Origin: Microbulbifer sp. THAF38
Lineage (GTDB): Bacteria > Pseudomonadota > Gammaproteobacteria > Pseudomonadales > Cellvibrionaceae
Direction: 5' to 3'
NCBI RefSeq assembly: GCF_009363535.1
Contig: NZ_CP045369.1
Location: forward strand, 632,501-696,500
DNA: 64,000 nt
Below are positions 50,617 through 59,869 of this stretch, in pieces. How positions within the stretch are numbered: position 1 is the first letter of the stretch; every line of letters begins with the position of its first letter. The notes under the pieces were generated by a model. The model made no database searches. It saw only the letters and a list, made by a program, of their open reading frames with translations, and was not told the DNA's origin. The position numbers and the translations under genes were made by a program.

Positions 50617-51975
50617 TCAGCGCCCAATGGTCGAAGAACACCGGTTTACAATGGTTTGGTCATCCAGTTTTCCGTAAAAGCGTGGTCCAAAAGTGAAAGG
50701 GAAAGCGGGCACCAATTGGGCGTCATCGCTGAGGGTGACCGTCAAGTGATAGTGGTAGCCGCGCTCTTCATCGGTGTGGCCGTTGTATTGGTCCAGGTAG
50801 GCACCGCCTTGGGCGGTCAGCTCGGAGTCCCAGTAATAGTCCTCGTAAAAGAAGCCGGCGCTAGTGTCGAACTCGTTACCGGATAGGGAGGTGTAACTGC
50901 CGCTGGTGGATGGACCGGCATTGTTAGTGCTCGTAGTGCCCTTACTGGTGTCGTATTCATCGACCAACAGGCACGAACGCTCACCGGCGGTGCCACAGCC
51001 GGTTTCGGAGCTGGGATCGTCGTAGTCGCGCACCGCCCAACTGCTTATTGCCAATTGGCCGTCGCCTTCCCAGGGCCCGTGAATCGCGAAGCCGTCGGCG
51101 GTATAACCATAAATTGGCGAGTGGGCATCACCCACATCCCCCACCAGGTTTGCCAAACAGTCGCTGTAGAAATGGTGGTGGTAGTCGCCGTTGGCGGCGT
51201 GGCCACCACAGACATCCACATCGTAGACCTCGGCCAGGGGAGCGAGCGTATGCCAGGTATTGTTGACAGACTGGCCATCGCTCCACTGATAAATTGAGGT
51301 GCCATTTACCCAGTAGCCCTGCACGCCGAGGCTGGTTTCGCAGTCCTCTGTCGCGGCTTCCGGGGATTTGGGGATATAGCCCTGGTGTGAGACATTCTCC
51401 GGGCAGACAGGGCCCGGGGGCCAGAAGCCATAGCCGGCTTCTGCACCACAAGAGGCGTTGCTTCGATAGCCGATATCCTGGCCAAAACTAATAAAGTCTC
51501 CCTCTTGAATATTGGGGCTGCCATTGAGGAAATCGCTATTAATTTTGGGGCGGGTCAACAGGGCGTTGAGGATATTTTCGGTGATCAGAATTTCGTAATC
51601 GGGGATTCCACTTGCGGATACACGGGTGTATTCCTTGCCGCCTACCGTTACGGATTCGACACTCTGCACATTGACCAGGACCTGCTCATTGCTGTTGTTC
51701 TCGTAGATAAAGGGAGCGCGTTCGCCAGTGGTATTGACGATCCAGACGCCGGTATCCTCTGAGCTGCCGCTGTCCTCGCCAGTTTCCTCGTTCTCGTCGT
51801 TATCCCCGCTATCAGTGTCAGTCGAAGTGTCGCTGCTCTCGCTACCGGTTTCTGTGTCGGAAGAGGAACTCCCTCCACCACCGCAGCCCTGCAGAACGCC
51901 GGTGAGTAGTGTGAGAGCGAGGGCATAAGATAAAAGCGAGCGTCCGTCTGGATGGAGTGTTTCTATTATTTTCAT
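50617..51975 (-). CDS. Secreted YHYH-domain lipoprotein (paralog 2)
   Basis: A 452-residue protein. The start at 51975 (MKIIETLHPDGRSLLSYALA) gives a lipoprotein signal with the lipobox LQGC, followed by a glycine/serine stretch and an acidic Ser/Thr/Asp/Glu linker. An upstream in-frame start is possible. The YHYH domain follows: NGDYHHHFYSDCLANLVGD, YGYTADGFAIHGPW, RGYHYHLTV. It is probably anchored to the outer membrane. Confidence 0.87.
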   Translation of the reverse strand: MKIIETLHPDGRSLLSYALALTLLTGVLQGCGGGGSSSSDTETGSESSDTSTDTDSGDNDENEETGEDSGSSEDTGVWIVNTTGERAPFIYENNSNEQVLVNVQSVESVTVGGKEYTRVSASGIPDYEILITENILNALLTRPKINSDFLNGSPNIQEGDFISFGQDIGYRSNASCGAEAGYGFWPPGPVCPENVSHQGYIPKSPEAATEDCETSLGVQGYWVNGTSIYQWSDGQSVNNTWHTLAPLAEVYDVDVCGGHAANGDYHHHFYSDCLANLVGDVGDAHSPIYGYTADGFAIHGPWEGDGQLAISSWAVRDYDDPSSETGCGTAGERSCLLVDEYDTSKGTTSTNNAGPSTSGSYTSLSGNEFDTSAGFFYEDYYWDSELTAQGGAYLDQYNGHTDEERGYHYHLTVTLSDDAQLVPAFPFTFGPRFYGKLDDQTIVNRCSSTIGR

Positions 51976-52396
51976 GGGAAACCCTGGCATCAAAGGAGAA
52001 GTCACCTGAAAGTACTGAAGAAAAGAGGACAAAATATGGACAATTAAGGAGCTTGCAGAGCTGGTTTACCCGATAAAAAACGTTATTCACAATTGCCTTT
52101 AAACGGGCCTTTGCGTGAAAACGGCTATGCCTGAAAAACCGTTTCTCCCCAATGGGCCTTGGGAAGTCATTCATTTTCACTATGCCAATCTTTCAGTGCG
52201 TTGAAAAAAATTTGGTGCGGCTCTCTGGCACAGGTTTGGCACTGTTAAATTTTGCAAAGTTTGCCGCTGGGACGAGCCGTGAGAGGGAATTACAGCTGTG
52301 GGGGTGAGCTTGCCAACCGCACCGCAGGGAAATCCCACAGCACGGTTCAACCGCATCAGTGCTTAAAGATAAATGCAAATCTTTAAAGGCTCAGGC
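51976..52396. other. Intergenic region between YHYH genes 2 and 3
   Basis: A 421-bp stretch without a gene. It presumably carries the promoter of the paralog 2 operon on the minus strand, but no clear -35/-10 pair stands out. A single DnaA-box-like TTATTCACA occurs at 52083-52091 and seems incidental. A dyad-like CGGTTTTTCAGGCATAGCCG lies on the minus strand near 52125-52145. Confidence 0.35.
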
Positions 52397-53686
52397 TTAC
52401 CTTGGTGGCGGCCCTGGCGGTACACCGCCGCCGACTTCATCGGAGCAGACACTGACAATGGTCTGGCTATCCAGTTTGCCGTAGAAGCGCGGTCCGAAGG
52501 TGTAGGGGAAGGCTGGAGTAAGCTGCCCGTCCTCGCCCTGGGTCACGGTGAGGTGATAGTGGTAACCGCGTTCACTATCGCTGTGGCCGTTGTATTGATC
52601 CAGGTAGGCACCGCCCAGGGCGGTCAGGTCACTATCCCAGTAATAATCCTCATAGAAAAAACCGGACTCGGTAATAAAGATATTTCCCGATAAAGAGGTG
52701 AAAGTATCACTGGTGCTGGGGCCACTGTTATCCAGTGCTTCAGTACCCTTGGTAAGATCGTACTCGTCGACTAATAGGCAGCTGCGTTCCCCGGCAATGC
52801 CACAACCACTGGGTGCGCCAGGGTCGTCGTAATTGCGAATGGCCCAGCTGCTTATAGCCAGTTCTCCATCAGCTTCCCAGGGGCCATGGATGGGGTAGCC
52901 ATCGGCAGTGAAGCCGTAAATGGGGGAATGGCCATCGCCTGAATCCTCAACTAAATCCGCCAAGCAGTCGCTGTAGAAGTGGTGGTGATAATCGCCACGG
53001 GCCGCATGGCCGCCACAGATATCCACGTCGTACACTTCTGCCACAGGCGCCAAGGTGTGCCAGGTACCATCCAAAACCTGGCCATCGCTCCACTGGTAGA
53101 TGGAAGTGCCGTTGACCCAGTAGCCTTGTGCGCCAAGCCCGCTTTCACAACTTTCATCGGACTCCTCCGGTGCCAGGGGAAAATAGCCTTGATGAGAGAC
53201 ATTCTCCGGGCACATGGGGCCGGGGGGCCAGTAGCCGTATCCAGCACCCGTGGCACAACTCTGAGAGTTGCTGCGGTAACCGATGTCCTGGCCAAAGCTG
53301 ACAATATCGCCGATTTGTACAATGGGGCTGCCGCTGACAAAGTCCGTGGCAGACTTGGGCCGGTTGATCAGCCAATCGTATAGGTTGTCGGTGATTTCTG
53401 TTTCGTAATCCGGGATGCCGGTCGCGCTCACCAGGGTGTAATCCTTGCCATCCACCGTGACCGATTCAGCAGTCTGAACGTTCACCAAAACCTGTTCGTT
53501 GCTGTTGCTTTCGTAGATATAGGGAGCGCGGGCACCGGTGGTGTTCAGAATCCAGGGGCCGCTGTCACCACCATTTCCGCCATCATCGCCGCCGCCATCT
53601 CCGGAATCGTCTCCCGGGGGAGGATCTGGATCGTCCTGGTCACAACCCACCAGGCTTGTTGAGACTAGGATCGAGAGAAGGGCCAA
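52397..53686 (-). CDS. Secreted YHYH-domain lipoprotein (paralog 3), start disrupted
   Basis: A third paralog with lipobox STSLVGC, a short acidic glycine-rich linker (DGGGDDGGNGGDSG), the YHYH core (RGDYHHHFYSDCLADLVED, YGFTADGYPIHGPW) and a C-terminal proline-rich end. The first usable start is TTG 53686, without a ribosome site and with no positively charged n-region. In the same frame an ATG at 53743 would give a 34-residue leader similar in length to paralog 2, but a TAG at 53704 interrupts it. The gene may be silenced or mis-sequenced there. Confidence 0.75.
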   Translation of the reverse strand: MALLSILVSTSLVGCDQDDPDPPPGDDSGDGGGDDGGNGGDSGPWILNTTGARAPYIYESNSNEQVLVNVQTAESVTVDGKDYTLVSATGIPDYETEITDNLYDWLINRPKSATDFVSGSPIVQIGDIVSFGQDIGYRSNSQSCATGAGYGYWPPGPMCPENVSHQGYFPLAPEESDESCESGLGAQGYWVNGTSIYQWSDGQVLDGTWHTLAPVAEVYDVDICGGHAARGDYHHHFYSDCLADLVEDSGDGHSPIYGFTADGYPIHGPWEADGELAISSWAIRNYDDPGAPSGCGIAGERSCLLVDEYDLTKGTEALDNSGPSTSDTFTSLSGNIFITESGFFYEDYYWDSDLTALGGAYLDQYNGHSDSERGYHYHLTVTQGEDGQLTPAFPYTFGPRFYGKLDSQTIVSVCSDEVGGGVPPGPPPR

Positions 53687-53701
53687 CAGGATTGCATCGC
53701 G

Positions 53702-53743
53702 CTACAGTTGCCGCCGAAATAATAGGCTTTCCTCTTCTTGCAT
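53702..53743 (-). pseudogene. Probable severed leader of YHYH paralog 3
   Basis: Codons from ATG 53743 (with AAGG upstream) read MQEEESLLFRRQL and then TAG at 53704, in frame with the downstream lipoprotein signal. Changing the TAG to a sense codon would restore a leader with an Arg-rich n-region. This is interpreted as a recent nonsense change. Confidence 0.4.
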
Positions 53744-53975
53744 AAGTCACCATCCTTGATTGGGAATTAGTAAGCTTCACCAGACGCTGGGCCCAGCTCC
53801 GGCTGAAACTAACGTGCAAAGAGGGAAGCAATATGCAAGTTGGTGGTTGCGGCGGATGTTTCCTTATATCGCGCCGTAGCGTGAGATAGCGCACTGCAAA
53901 ATGAGGGAATGGCAGTCCTGTTCCATATAGAGGGACACAGTAGGACTGCCGATCGAGATTCTTGAGAAGTTGAAT
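53705..53975. other. Gap between MATE gene and YHYH paralog 3
   Basis: No gene is seen. An extended hairpin with a 9-bp stem (GGCAGTCCT at 53911-53919, AGGACTGCC at 53942-53950) lies 26 bp after the MATE stop on the minus strand. It lacks a strong T run but may terminate or stabilise that mRNA. Confidence 0.5.
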
Positions 53976-55358
53976 TTAACTGGCGGACAGGGACTCTGTC
54001 GGGCTGACTTCCGCACCGCGTTGGCGTGTATCGTGACGCAGCCACCACCAGGATAAGGCACCGAGTAGCAGGTTGGATGCGGCGGTTGCGGCAAACAGCC
54101 CGGCCATACCCCAGAAATAATTGCCGATCCAGGCCAACGGCAGGTAGACACCGAGTACCCGCAGGAACGAGATCATGGTCGCGGGCAGCGGCCGACCCAA
54201 GCCGTTGAAGGCGGCATTGGCCGACATCACAAAACCGTAGCCGGCATAGCTAAATGGCACCAGGCTTAAATAGGCTACAGCCACGGCGATAACTTCCGGG
54301 GAGTCACTGAACAGGCGCACCACAGGTTCGCCGATAAAATACAGCAGTACCGCCAGGCCAGCCCCCAGCACCAGGCAAAAGCGTGCCAGCACACTGACGG
54401 TCTCCCGCAACCGGTCTATGTTGCCGGCCCCGGCGTTTTGCCCCATGAAGGGCCCCACCACGGCAGACAGTGCATAAAAAACAATCAGAGCTACAGGCTC
54501 GATCCTCAGGGCTACACCGAGTCCGGCCACGGCCTCGTCGCCGTGTACGGCTACCAGTGCCACCACCACGCCACCAGCCATGGGAATAATCACATTGGTG
54601 AGAACTGCGGGCAGCCCCACGGCGAGGACTTTGCGCCAGGATTCGATCAGAGTGCCGAGGTGCCACTGGGGCGCGGCCACCAGGTTTTCCCTGCGAATTA
54701 GGTAATAGAAGGCGATAAAGAAACTGAGGGCGCGCACGACCACCGTAGCGATGGCCGCTCCCTGTAATTCCAGCCGGGGAAAACCCAGTAACCCGAAGAT
54801 CAGAATGGGGTCGAGAATCAGGTTGAACAGGGCTACGCCCACCATGATTCGCCCGGTCAGTGCGCTGTTGCCGATAGCGCGCAGAGCCGAGAGGGCAATG
54901 GTGGGTACGATCACGAAAATAGTGCCGAGATACCAGGGCACCATATAGTCCTCAATCAGCGGCATCAGCTCTTCGCTGGCGCCGAGCAGTGAAAAAAGGG
55001 GGCGAATAGTCAGCAGGCCGACGACGGTAATGACTAGAGAGATGAGCAACGCCAGTACCGAGGCGTCTGTTACCAGCCGGCGTACATTGCTGACTTCCCT
55101 TGCGCCATAGGCGCGGGCCACTGCAGAGGAGGTGCCGGCGCCGAGGCCAATGGAGAAACTGTTGATAACCATCACCACTGGGAAAGTGAAGCTCATCGCT
55201 GCCAGGGGCGCATTACCCAGCTGTGAGACAAAGTAGGTGTCCACGATATTGAAAGACATTACCGCGAGGATACCCCACACCATGGGCAGAGCCAGTCTCT
55301 GCAGGTGGTCGGAAACGGAGCCTTCTAGGAGTGAGGGACTGCTTTTTGATAGCGACAT
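53976..55358 (-). CDS. MATE-family multidrug/sodium exporter
   Basis: A 460-residue, 12-segment membrane protein with the MATE N-half MSFNIVDTYFVSQLGNAPLA, repeat SFTFPVVMVINSFSIGLGAG and the C-half PFMGQNAGAGNIDRLRETVS. Members export cationic drugs using sodium or proton gradients. The subgroup (DinF or NorM-like) cannot be fixed. It is a single gene with its own start site; no regulator is nearby. Confidence 0.93.
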   Translation of the reverse strand: MSLSKSSPSLLEGSVSDHLQRLALPMVWGILAVMSFNIVDTYFVSQLGNAPLAAMSFTFPVVMVINSFSIGLGAGTSSAVARAYGAREVSNVRRLVTDASVLALLISLVITVVGLLTIRPLFSLLGASEELMPLIEDYMVPWYLGTIFVIVPTIALSALRAIGNSALTGRIMVGVALFNLILDPILIFGLLGFPRLELQGAAIATVVVRALSFFIAFYYLIRRENLVAAPQWHLGTLIESWRKVLAVGLPAVLTNVIIPMAGGVVVALVAVHGDEAVAGLGVALRIEPVALIVFYALSAVVGPFMGQNAGAGNIDRLRETVSVLARFCLVLGAGLAVLLYFIGEPVVRLFSDSPEVIAVAVAYLSLVPFSYAGYGFVMSANAAFNGLGRPLPATMISFLRVLGVYLPLAWIGNYFWGMAGLFAATAASNLLLGALSWWWLRHDTRQRGAEVSPTESLSAS

Positions 55359-55516
55359 TCGATAACTCTTTCCAACAAATCGGTTGAGTGGGCAGATTTA
55401 CTCATACTGCCCTGGAGTGGCCTGACAATATAAAAACGGCTCGGCAGTATCGCCTGCGGAAAACTGCGCTGGGATGCGCAGCAAGAAAAAAGGCTAAAAA
55501 CGTCCGCCGTATGATT

Positions 55517-55990
55517 CTACGGTTGCGGTTCTGCCAGGGCGAGGCTCATGAGTACAGCATTTTCGCGTTCGCCGTTATCCGCGGGATAGTAATTCTTGCG
55601 CAAGCCATCCTCGGAAAAACCCAGTTTGCGGTAGAGTGACTGCGCGGCGAGATTGGAGGCCCGCACTTCCAACAGCAATCGCCGGATATCTTCCTGCAGC
55701 TCACCGATAAGACGTTTCAGCAGCATTTCTGCCAAGCCGCGCCGGCGCCACTGCGGCGCCACAGCCACATCGAGAATTTCTGCCTCGTCAAACAGCTTGC
55801 TGACGACACAGCAGGCGACAGTCTCAGAGCCGCTGCAAAGCAGCCAGCACTGGTGTCCGGCTTTCAGGCTTTGCAGATATTGTGTCTCACTCCAGGGGTG
55901 GCTGTGGGCACTGAACGCCAGAGTTGCCAGGGCGGCACAGTCCGCCTCTTCGGCGAGTCGTAAATTCAGTCCGTTACTCAAAGATATCAT
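55517..55990 (-). CDS. rimI: Ribosomal protein S18 alanine N-acetyltransferase
   Basis: A 157-residue GNAT enzyme that acetylates the N-terminal alanine of ribosomal protein S18. The acetyl-CoA loop reads VAVAPQWRRRGLAEMLLKRL, and SLYRKLGFSEDGLRKNYYP is typical of RimI. The start overlaps the stop of the upstream HolD-like gene (ATGA), matching the holD-rimI order in E. coli. Confidence 0.92.
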   Translation of the reverse strand: MISLSNGLNLRLAEEADCAALATLAFSAHSHPWSETQYLQSLKAGHQCWLLCSGSETVACCVVSKLFDEAEILDVAVAPQWRRRGLAEMLLKRLIGELQEDIRRLLLEVRASNLAAQSLYRKLGFSEDGLRKNYYPADNGERENAVLMSLALAEPQP

Positions 55991-56760
55991 TGAGCGCGGG
56001 TCTCAGCGGGGTAGGCCTTGCGTAGAAGCTGCCAGAGCTCGCGCTTGCGTAGCGGTTGTTGCAATAACTGGGACAGGCTCGGCATGGGTAGGATACGTAC
56101 GCTGCCCCAGTGATTGATATCACTCTCGAGGGTTTGTGGGGTACAGAATTCCTGTGCCTCTCGCCCCATCAGCCAGATAGATTGCACCGGGTAGCGCGAG
56201 CAGGAGGCCTCCAGCCAACTGGAAAAGGTATCGCGGGCCTCTGAGGCATCTGCTGCCGGGCCGAAACGGTTTTCCGCCATGGGCCAGTGCAGACGCTCCT
56301 GCTGGCGAGGTAACTCGTGCCAGTTGAGAGCGCGCACAATGTTGCCGAACAGGGCATCGAGCGGTAGTGCGGCACCGGGTTCGTGGCTGTCCACCGCGAG
56401 CAGGGTTTCGCCGAGACGCCAGCAGTTGAGCACGAAAGGCTTCACTTGCTGGCTCGGTGCCGCCACGGGGGTAGCAATGGCCGGCTTTGCCGGAGCCTGT
56501 ACCTTTGTTGCGCCGGTGAGTGCACTGATCTCTGCCGCGACAGTATCGCGCTTTTGGATTACCGGGACATCGACAATCTGTGCCACAGACTGCGGCAGGG
56601 GGTTGTTAGCTTGCTGCAGCGGCTGGCCTGCGGCGCTATCCGGCTCCGCCGGCGGCAACTCCGCCTGGCGGGGCTCGGGAGCGAGTGGCAATACAAAGCG
56701 CGGCACATAGCTGGCTATGCCCAGTACCGACAGATATTCCGCTCGCTGCAGCTCGTTCAC
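55987..56760 (-). CDS. HolD-like protein (DNA polymerase III psi, tentative)
   Basis: A 257-residue protein. The N-terminus (LQRAEYLSVLGIASYVPRFV) recalls the HolD pattern of a helix followed by LGI and an aromatic/basic segment. A disordered Ala/Pro/Gln stretch (residues 30-95) precedes a folded C-terminal part (FVLNCWRLGETLLAVDSHEP, ending KRELWQLLRKAY). It is longer than E. coli HolD. The evidence is mainly its position directly before rimI. It is followed upstream by leuA. Confidence 0.5.
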   Translation of the reverse strand: MNELQRAEYLSVLGIASYVPRFVLPLAPEPRQAELPPAEPDSAAGQPLQQANNPLPQSVAQIVDVPVIQKRDTVAAEISALTGATKVQAPAKPAIATPVAAPSQQVKPFVLNCWRLGETLLAVDSHEPGAALPLDALFGNIVRALNWHELPRQQERLHWPMAENRFGPAADASEARDTFSSWLEASCSRYPVQSIWLMGREAQEFCTPQTLESDINHWGSVRILPMPSLSQLLQQPLRKRELWQLLRKAYPAETRAQ

Positions 56761-58296
56761 TTACACGCCCTGTTTCTTACTCTCACTAATGGCGAGCAAG
56801 TTTAACGCATCCATGTAGGCTTGTGCCGAGGCAATCAAAATATCGGTATCGGCGCCAACACCATTCACCAGGCGACCGTCTTTTTCCAACCGCACGGTAA
56901 CTGAGCCCTGGGAATCTGTTCCCTGGGTGACGGCGTTGACGGAATACAGTTTTAAGTCGGCGCCACTGCTAACGATCTGTTCGATGGCCTTAAAAGTGGC
57001 ATCCACCGGGCCGCCGCCCTGGGCCTCGGTTTGGAGGGACTCACCATTAATAGATAGCTCGATAAAGGCCTGGGGCGCGCTGCCGATTTTAGTGCGCACA
57101 TCCAGGTCGAGCAGCTTGAAGCGCTCCGCCGGTTCCTCGCGCAGGGCCACAAGGGAGTGGAGGTCCTCGTCAAAAATTTCGTGCTTTTTATCGGCCAGTT
57201 CCTTAAAGCGTTGGAACACTAATTGGAATTCATCGCCGTCGGTGAAGGCGATGCCCAGCTCCTCATAGCGGGCGCGCACGGCGGCCCTGCCAGAATGCTT
57301 GCCCAGCACCAGGCGGTTTTGTCCCCAGCCCACATCCTCGGCACGCATGATTTCGTAGGTTTCGCGGTGTTTGAGTACCCCATCCTGGTGAATGCCGGAC
57401 TCGTGGGCAAAGGCGTTGGCACCGACAATGGCCTTGTTCGGTTGTACTGGGAAGCCGGTTACCGACGAGACCATGCGTGAGGTGGGCACAATATGGTTGG
57501 TGTCGATGCCGGTTTGCACTGGGTAGAGGTCCTGGCGGGTCTGTACCGCCATCACGATTTCTTCCAGGGAGGCGTTACCGGCACGCTCGCCCAGGCCATT
57601 GATGGTGCATTCCACCTGGCGTACACCGTTCATAACGGCGGACAGGGAGTTGGCCACCGCCAGGCCCAGGTCGTTGTGGCAGTGGGTGGAAAAGATGGCT
57701 TTGTCGGAGTTGGGAACACTCTCGATGACCCGGCGGAACATGGCGCCGTACTCGCCCGGTTCACCATAGCCGACAGTGTCGGGGATATTGATAGTACCGG
57801 CGCCAGCGGCAATCACCGCCTCGATGATTCGGTACATAAACTCCGGCTCGGAGCGACTGCCGTCCTCCAGGGAGAACTCCACATCATCGGTAAACTGGCG
57901 CGCGGTCTTCACCGCTTTGACCGCCTGTTGCAGTACATCCTCAGGGTCCATCTGCAGCTTATATTGCATATGGATCGGGGAGGTGGCGATAAATGTGTGG
58001 ATGCGGGAGGCATTGGCTTTTTTCAGGGCTTCACCGGCACGCACTATGTCGGCGTTGACGGCGCGGGCGAGGCTGCAGATGCGGGCTTCGGTCACGGCTT
58101 CGGCGACCGCCTGCACCGCTTCAAAATCTCCGGGGCTGGCGATGGCGAAGCCCGCCTCAATCACGTCTACACGCATACGTTCCAGCATGCGGGCAATACG
58201 CACCTTCTCCTCTTTGGTCATAGAGGCGCCGGGGCTCTGCTCTCCATCGCGCAGAGTGGTATCAAAAATGACTAATTTTTCTTTTGTAGTGCTCAT
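56761..58296 (-). CDS. leuA: 2-isopropylmalate synthase
   Basis: A 511-residue enzyme that condenses acetyl-CoA with 2-ketoisovalerate in the first committed step of leucine synthesis. The catalytic domain shows [16 protein letters not shown], the metal motif [11 protein letters not shown] and [16 protein letters not shown]. The regulatory LeuA dimer domain is present with [18 protein letters not shown]. Feedback inhibition by leucine is expected. A candidate leader peptide upstream suggests attenuation. Confidence 0.96.
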   Translation of the reverse strand: MSTTKEKLVIFDTTLRDGEQSPGASMTKEEKVRIARMLERMRVDVIEAGFAIASPGDFEAVQAVAEAVTEARICSLARAVNADIVRAGEALKKANASRIHTFIATSPIHMQYKLQMDPEDVLQQAVKAVKTARQFTDDVEFSLEDGSRSEPEFMYRIIEAVIAAGAGTINIPDTVGYGEPGEYGAMFRRVIESVPNSDKAIFSTHCHNDLGLAVANSLSAVMNGVRQVECTINGLGERAGNASLEEIVMAVQTRQDLYPVQTGIDTNHIVPTSRMVSSVTGFPVQPNKAIVGANAFAHESGIHQDGVLKHRETYEIMRAEDVGWGQNRLVLGKHSGRAAVRARYEELGIAFTDGDEFQLVFQRFKELADKKHEIFDEDLHSLVALREEPAERFKLLDLDVRTKIGSAPQAFIELSINGESLQTEAQGGGPVDATFKAIEQIVSSGADLKLYSVNAVTQGTDSQGSVTVRLEKDGRLVNGVGADTDILIASAQAYMDALNLLAISESKKQGV

Positions 58297-58404
58297 TTCT
58301 GTCTTTTCTCCTTATTTGTTTCGAGGCTAAACAAGGGGCTTCGCCGCTGTCTACGCGCCGTCCAAATAAAGTTGGGAATTCTGTTCAGGGTGGGGGGAGA
58401 AAAA

Positions 58405-58485
58405 TTATATGCCGCCTAGGGGCAGTCGCAGCGAGAAAGCTAGGGCGAAATGGCAGTGGCTGTAGGTGCGGTTGTCAGTCTTCAT
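58405..58485 (-). CDS. Candidate leuA leader peptide
   Basis: A 26-codon frame between the probable leuA promoter and leuA gives MKTDNRTYSHCHFALAFSLR followed by LPLGGI. Four leucine codons (two CTA, two CTG) fall within codons 15-23. No good ribosome site is seen, and the terminator hairpin after it is weak (TGCC / GGCA followed by TTTTT at 58401-58397 on the minus strand). It fits attenuation by leucine supply, but not with strong evidence. Confidence 0.45.
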   Translation of the reverse strand: MKTDNRTYSHCHFALAFSLRLPLGGI

Positions 58486-58520
58486 ATGTGGAGATACCGG
58501 CTTCGGACTGGATTTCGCAC

Positions 58521-58550
58521 ATTATGGATGTTATTTGATCTGCAGGTCAA
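58521..58550 (-). promoter_or_regulatory. Probable leuA promoter
   Basis: On the minus strand TTGACC (58550-58545), an 18-bp spacer and CATAAT (58526-58521) predict a start near 58514, about 215 nt before leuA, leaving room for the leader peptide. The other bases to 58697 show nothing more. Confidence 0.6.
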
Positions 58551-58697
58551 TACATGTCCTAATAATACGTTTAAATAATCTTTTTGGGGTGAGATTGTCC
58601 TATTTTGCTCCTTATTTGTTGAGCGTATTTCTACATTTGGCGGTATTTGCCCCCAGGCTAGTCGAGTCATGGGGGCTGGGGAGGCCATTGCGGAGGG

Positions 58698-59207
58698 CTA
58701 TTTAGCGGGCACTTTGAAATTGTTATCTTCCAGCTTGTGTAGAAACTGCCAAAGGTCACTGTGGAGTTGCTCCACCTCGGCACGGGTAATGTTGGAGCCT
58801 TGCAAGTTTTGCTGTACCCACTGCTTGGCCCGGGGTTTTAACGCCAGCCCAGCACTGGTGGCGGCAACTAAGGTGACGCGCTCATCCCATGGTGCGCGGC
58901 TTCTCTCGACCAGGCCATGCTGCTGCATGCGCTTTAACAGTGGGGTGAGAGTGCCGGAATCGAGCATCAGCCGCTGCCCCAGAGCGCCGACACTTCTGTC
59001 CGCATTACTACCCGCGTCTTCGTCTGCGCCTTTTTCATTTTCACTGGCCCACTCCCACAGCACCATCAAAACCAGGTACTGGGGGTAGGTGATGCCCAGA
59101 TCCTGCAGCATGGGCTGGTAGGCTTTTGTCATGGCCCTGGAGGCGGCGTAGAGAGCAAAGCAGAGCTGGCGGTTTAGGGCCAGCTCGGAATCGTCATCAC
59201 AAATCAC
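58698..59207 (-). CDS. OhrR-like MarR-family regulator
   Basis: A 169-residue MarR-type repressor. The N-terminal Cys16 in ALNRQLCFALYAASRAM corresponds to the peroxide-sensing cysteine of OhrR. The winged helix has SVGALGQRLMLDSGTLTPLL, KRMQQHGLVERSRAPWDERV. It starts 2 bp after the glutathione peroxidase stop, so the two are one operon. It probably represses that operon until organic peroxide oxidises the cysteine. Confidence 0.88.
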   Translation of the reverse strand: MICDDDSELALNRQLCFALYAASRAMTKAYQPMLQDLGITYPQYLVLMVLWEWASENEKGADEDAGSNADRSVGALGQRLMLDSGTLTPLLKRMQQHGLVERSRAPWDERVTLVAATSAGLALKPRAKQWVQQNLQGSNITRAEVEQLHSDLWQFLHKLEDNNFKVPAK

Positions 59208-59209
59208 GC

Positions 59210-59689
59210 TTACAACATCCGTTCGATTTCTTCCTGCAGGGACTCTGGGGTGTCCTTTGGCGCGTAGCGCTTAACTTCCTTGCCGTCCTTACTGATCAGG
59301 AATTTAGTGAAGTTCCACTTGATGCCCTCGGTACCGAGGAGTCCCGGTGCACGTTTCTTCAACTCTACAAATAGTGGGTGGGCGGTGGGACCATTGACAT
59401 CCAGCTTGGCGTAAACGGGAAAGCTGACGCCAAAATTCAGTTCGCAGAACTCTTGAATCTCATCATCGCTGCCGGGTTCCTGCTTGCCGAACTGGTTGCA
59501 GGGGAAGCCGAGTACGGCCAGGCCGCGGTCTTTATATTGATCGTAGAGCGCCTCAAGCCCTTTGTATTGCTTGGTGAATCCGCACTTACTGGCGGTGTTG
59601 ACCACAAGGATCAGCTTGCCCTTGTAGTCTTCCAGGGATGTAGTTTCGCCACTAGCAGTCTTAACGGGAATTGAGTAGAGGTTGGACAT
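59210..59689 (-). CDS. Glutathione peroxidase family protein
   Basis: A 159-residue thiol peroxidase of the GPx family, with peroxidatic Cys in NTASKCGFTKQY, the conserved GFPCNQFGKQEPG and IKWNFTKFLI. Bacterial members reduce organic peroxides using thioredoxin or glutathione. The start at 59689 follows GGAG. It is the first gene of the operon with the OhrR-like regulator. Confidence 0.95.
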   Translation of the reverse strand: MSNLYSIPVKTASGETTSLEDYKGKLILVVNTASKCGFTKQYKGLEALYDQYKDRGLAVLGFPCNQFGKQEPGSDDEIQEFCELNFGVSFPVYAKLDVNGPTAHPLFVELKKRAPGLLGTEGIKWNFTKFLISKDGKEVKRYAPKDTPESLQEEIERML

Positions 59690-59723
59690 AGTGTGCTCCA
59701 TCTATTTAAGTTGTTTACAATTT

Positions 59724-59737
59724 AATTGCGCGCAATT
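59724..59737. promoter_or_regulatory. Palindromic operator of the peroxidase/OhrR operon
   Basis: A perfect 14-bp palindrome AATTGCGCGCAATT flanked by partly matching T/A bases lies 34 bp before the peroxidase start. Its AT-rich arms with a GC centre suit MarR/OhrR-type dimers. Confidence 0.6.
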
Positions 59738-59799
59738 CAAAATGCAAGGCTTTCAGTTTACAGAAGAGGTATCAGTAAGTTTCAGGCGGGCCTTATTGT

Positions 59800-59818
59800 G
59801 AGAATAATTATCAATTAT
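59800..59818. promoter_or_regulatory. Fur-box-like site before the iron permease
   Basis: The 19 bases GAGAATAATTATCAATTAT match 12 of 19 positions of the canonical Fur box and lie about 50 bp before the Ftr1-like gene, overlapping its AT-rich promoter region. Confidence 0.6.
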
Positions 59819-59869
59819 ATTATGCGTCCCATAACCGATATTGTTTGCTGCAACTGAAAAGGACTCTCC

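Noticed and set aside
52083..52091. TTATTCACA DnaA-box match between YHYH genes
   Set aside because: Single isolated box; one or two such matches are expected by chance in a window this long.
57493..58275. 260-codon plus-strand frame within leuA
   Set aside because: Complete antisense overlap with a well-conserved enzyme; its His/Gly-rich composition is a codon-bias shadow.
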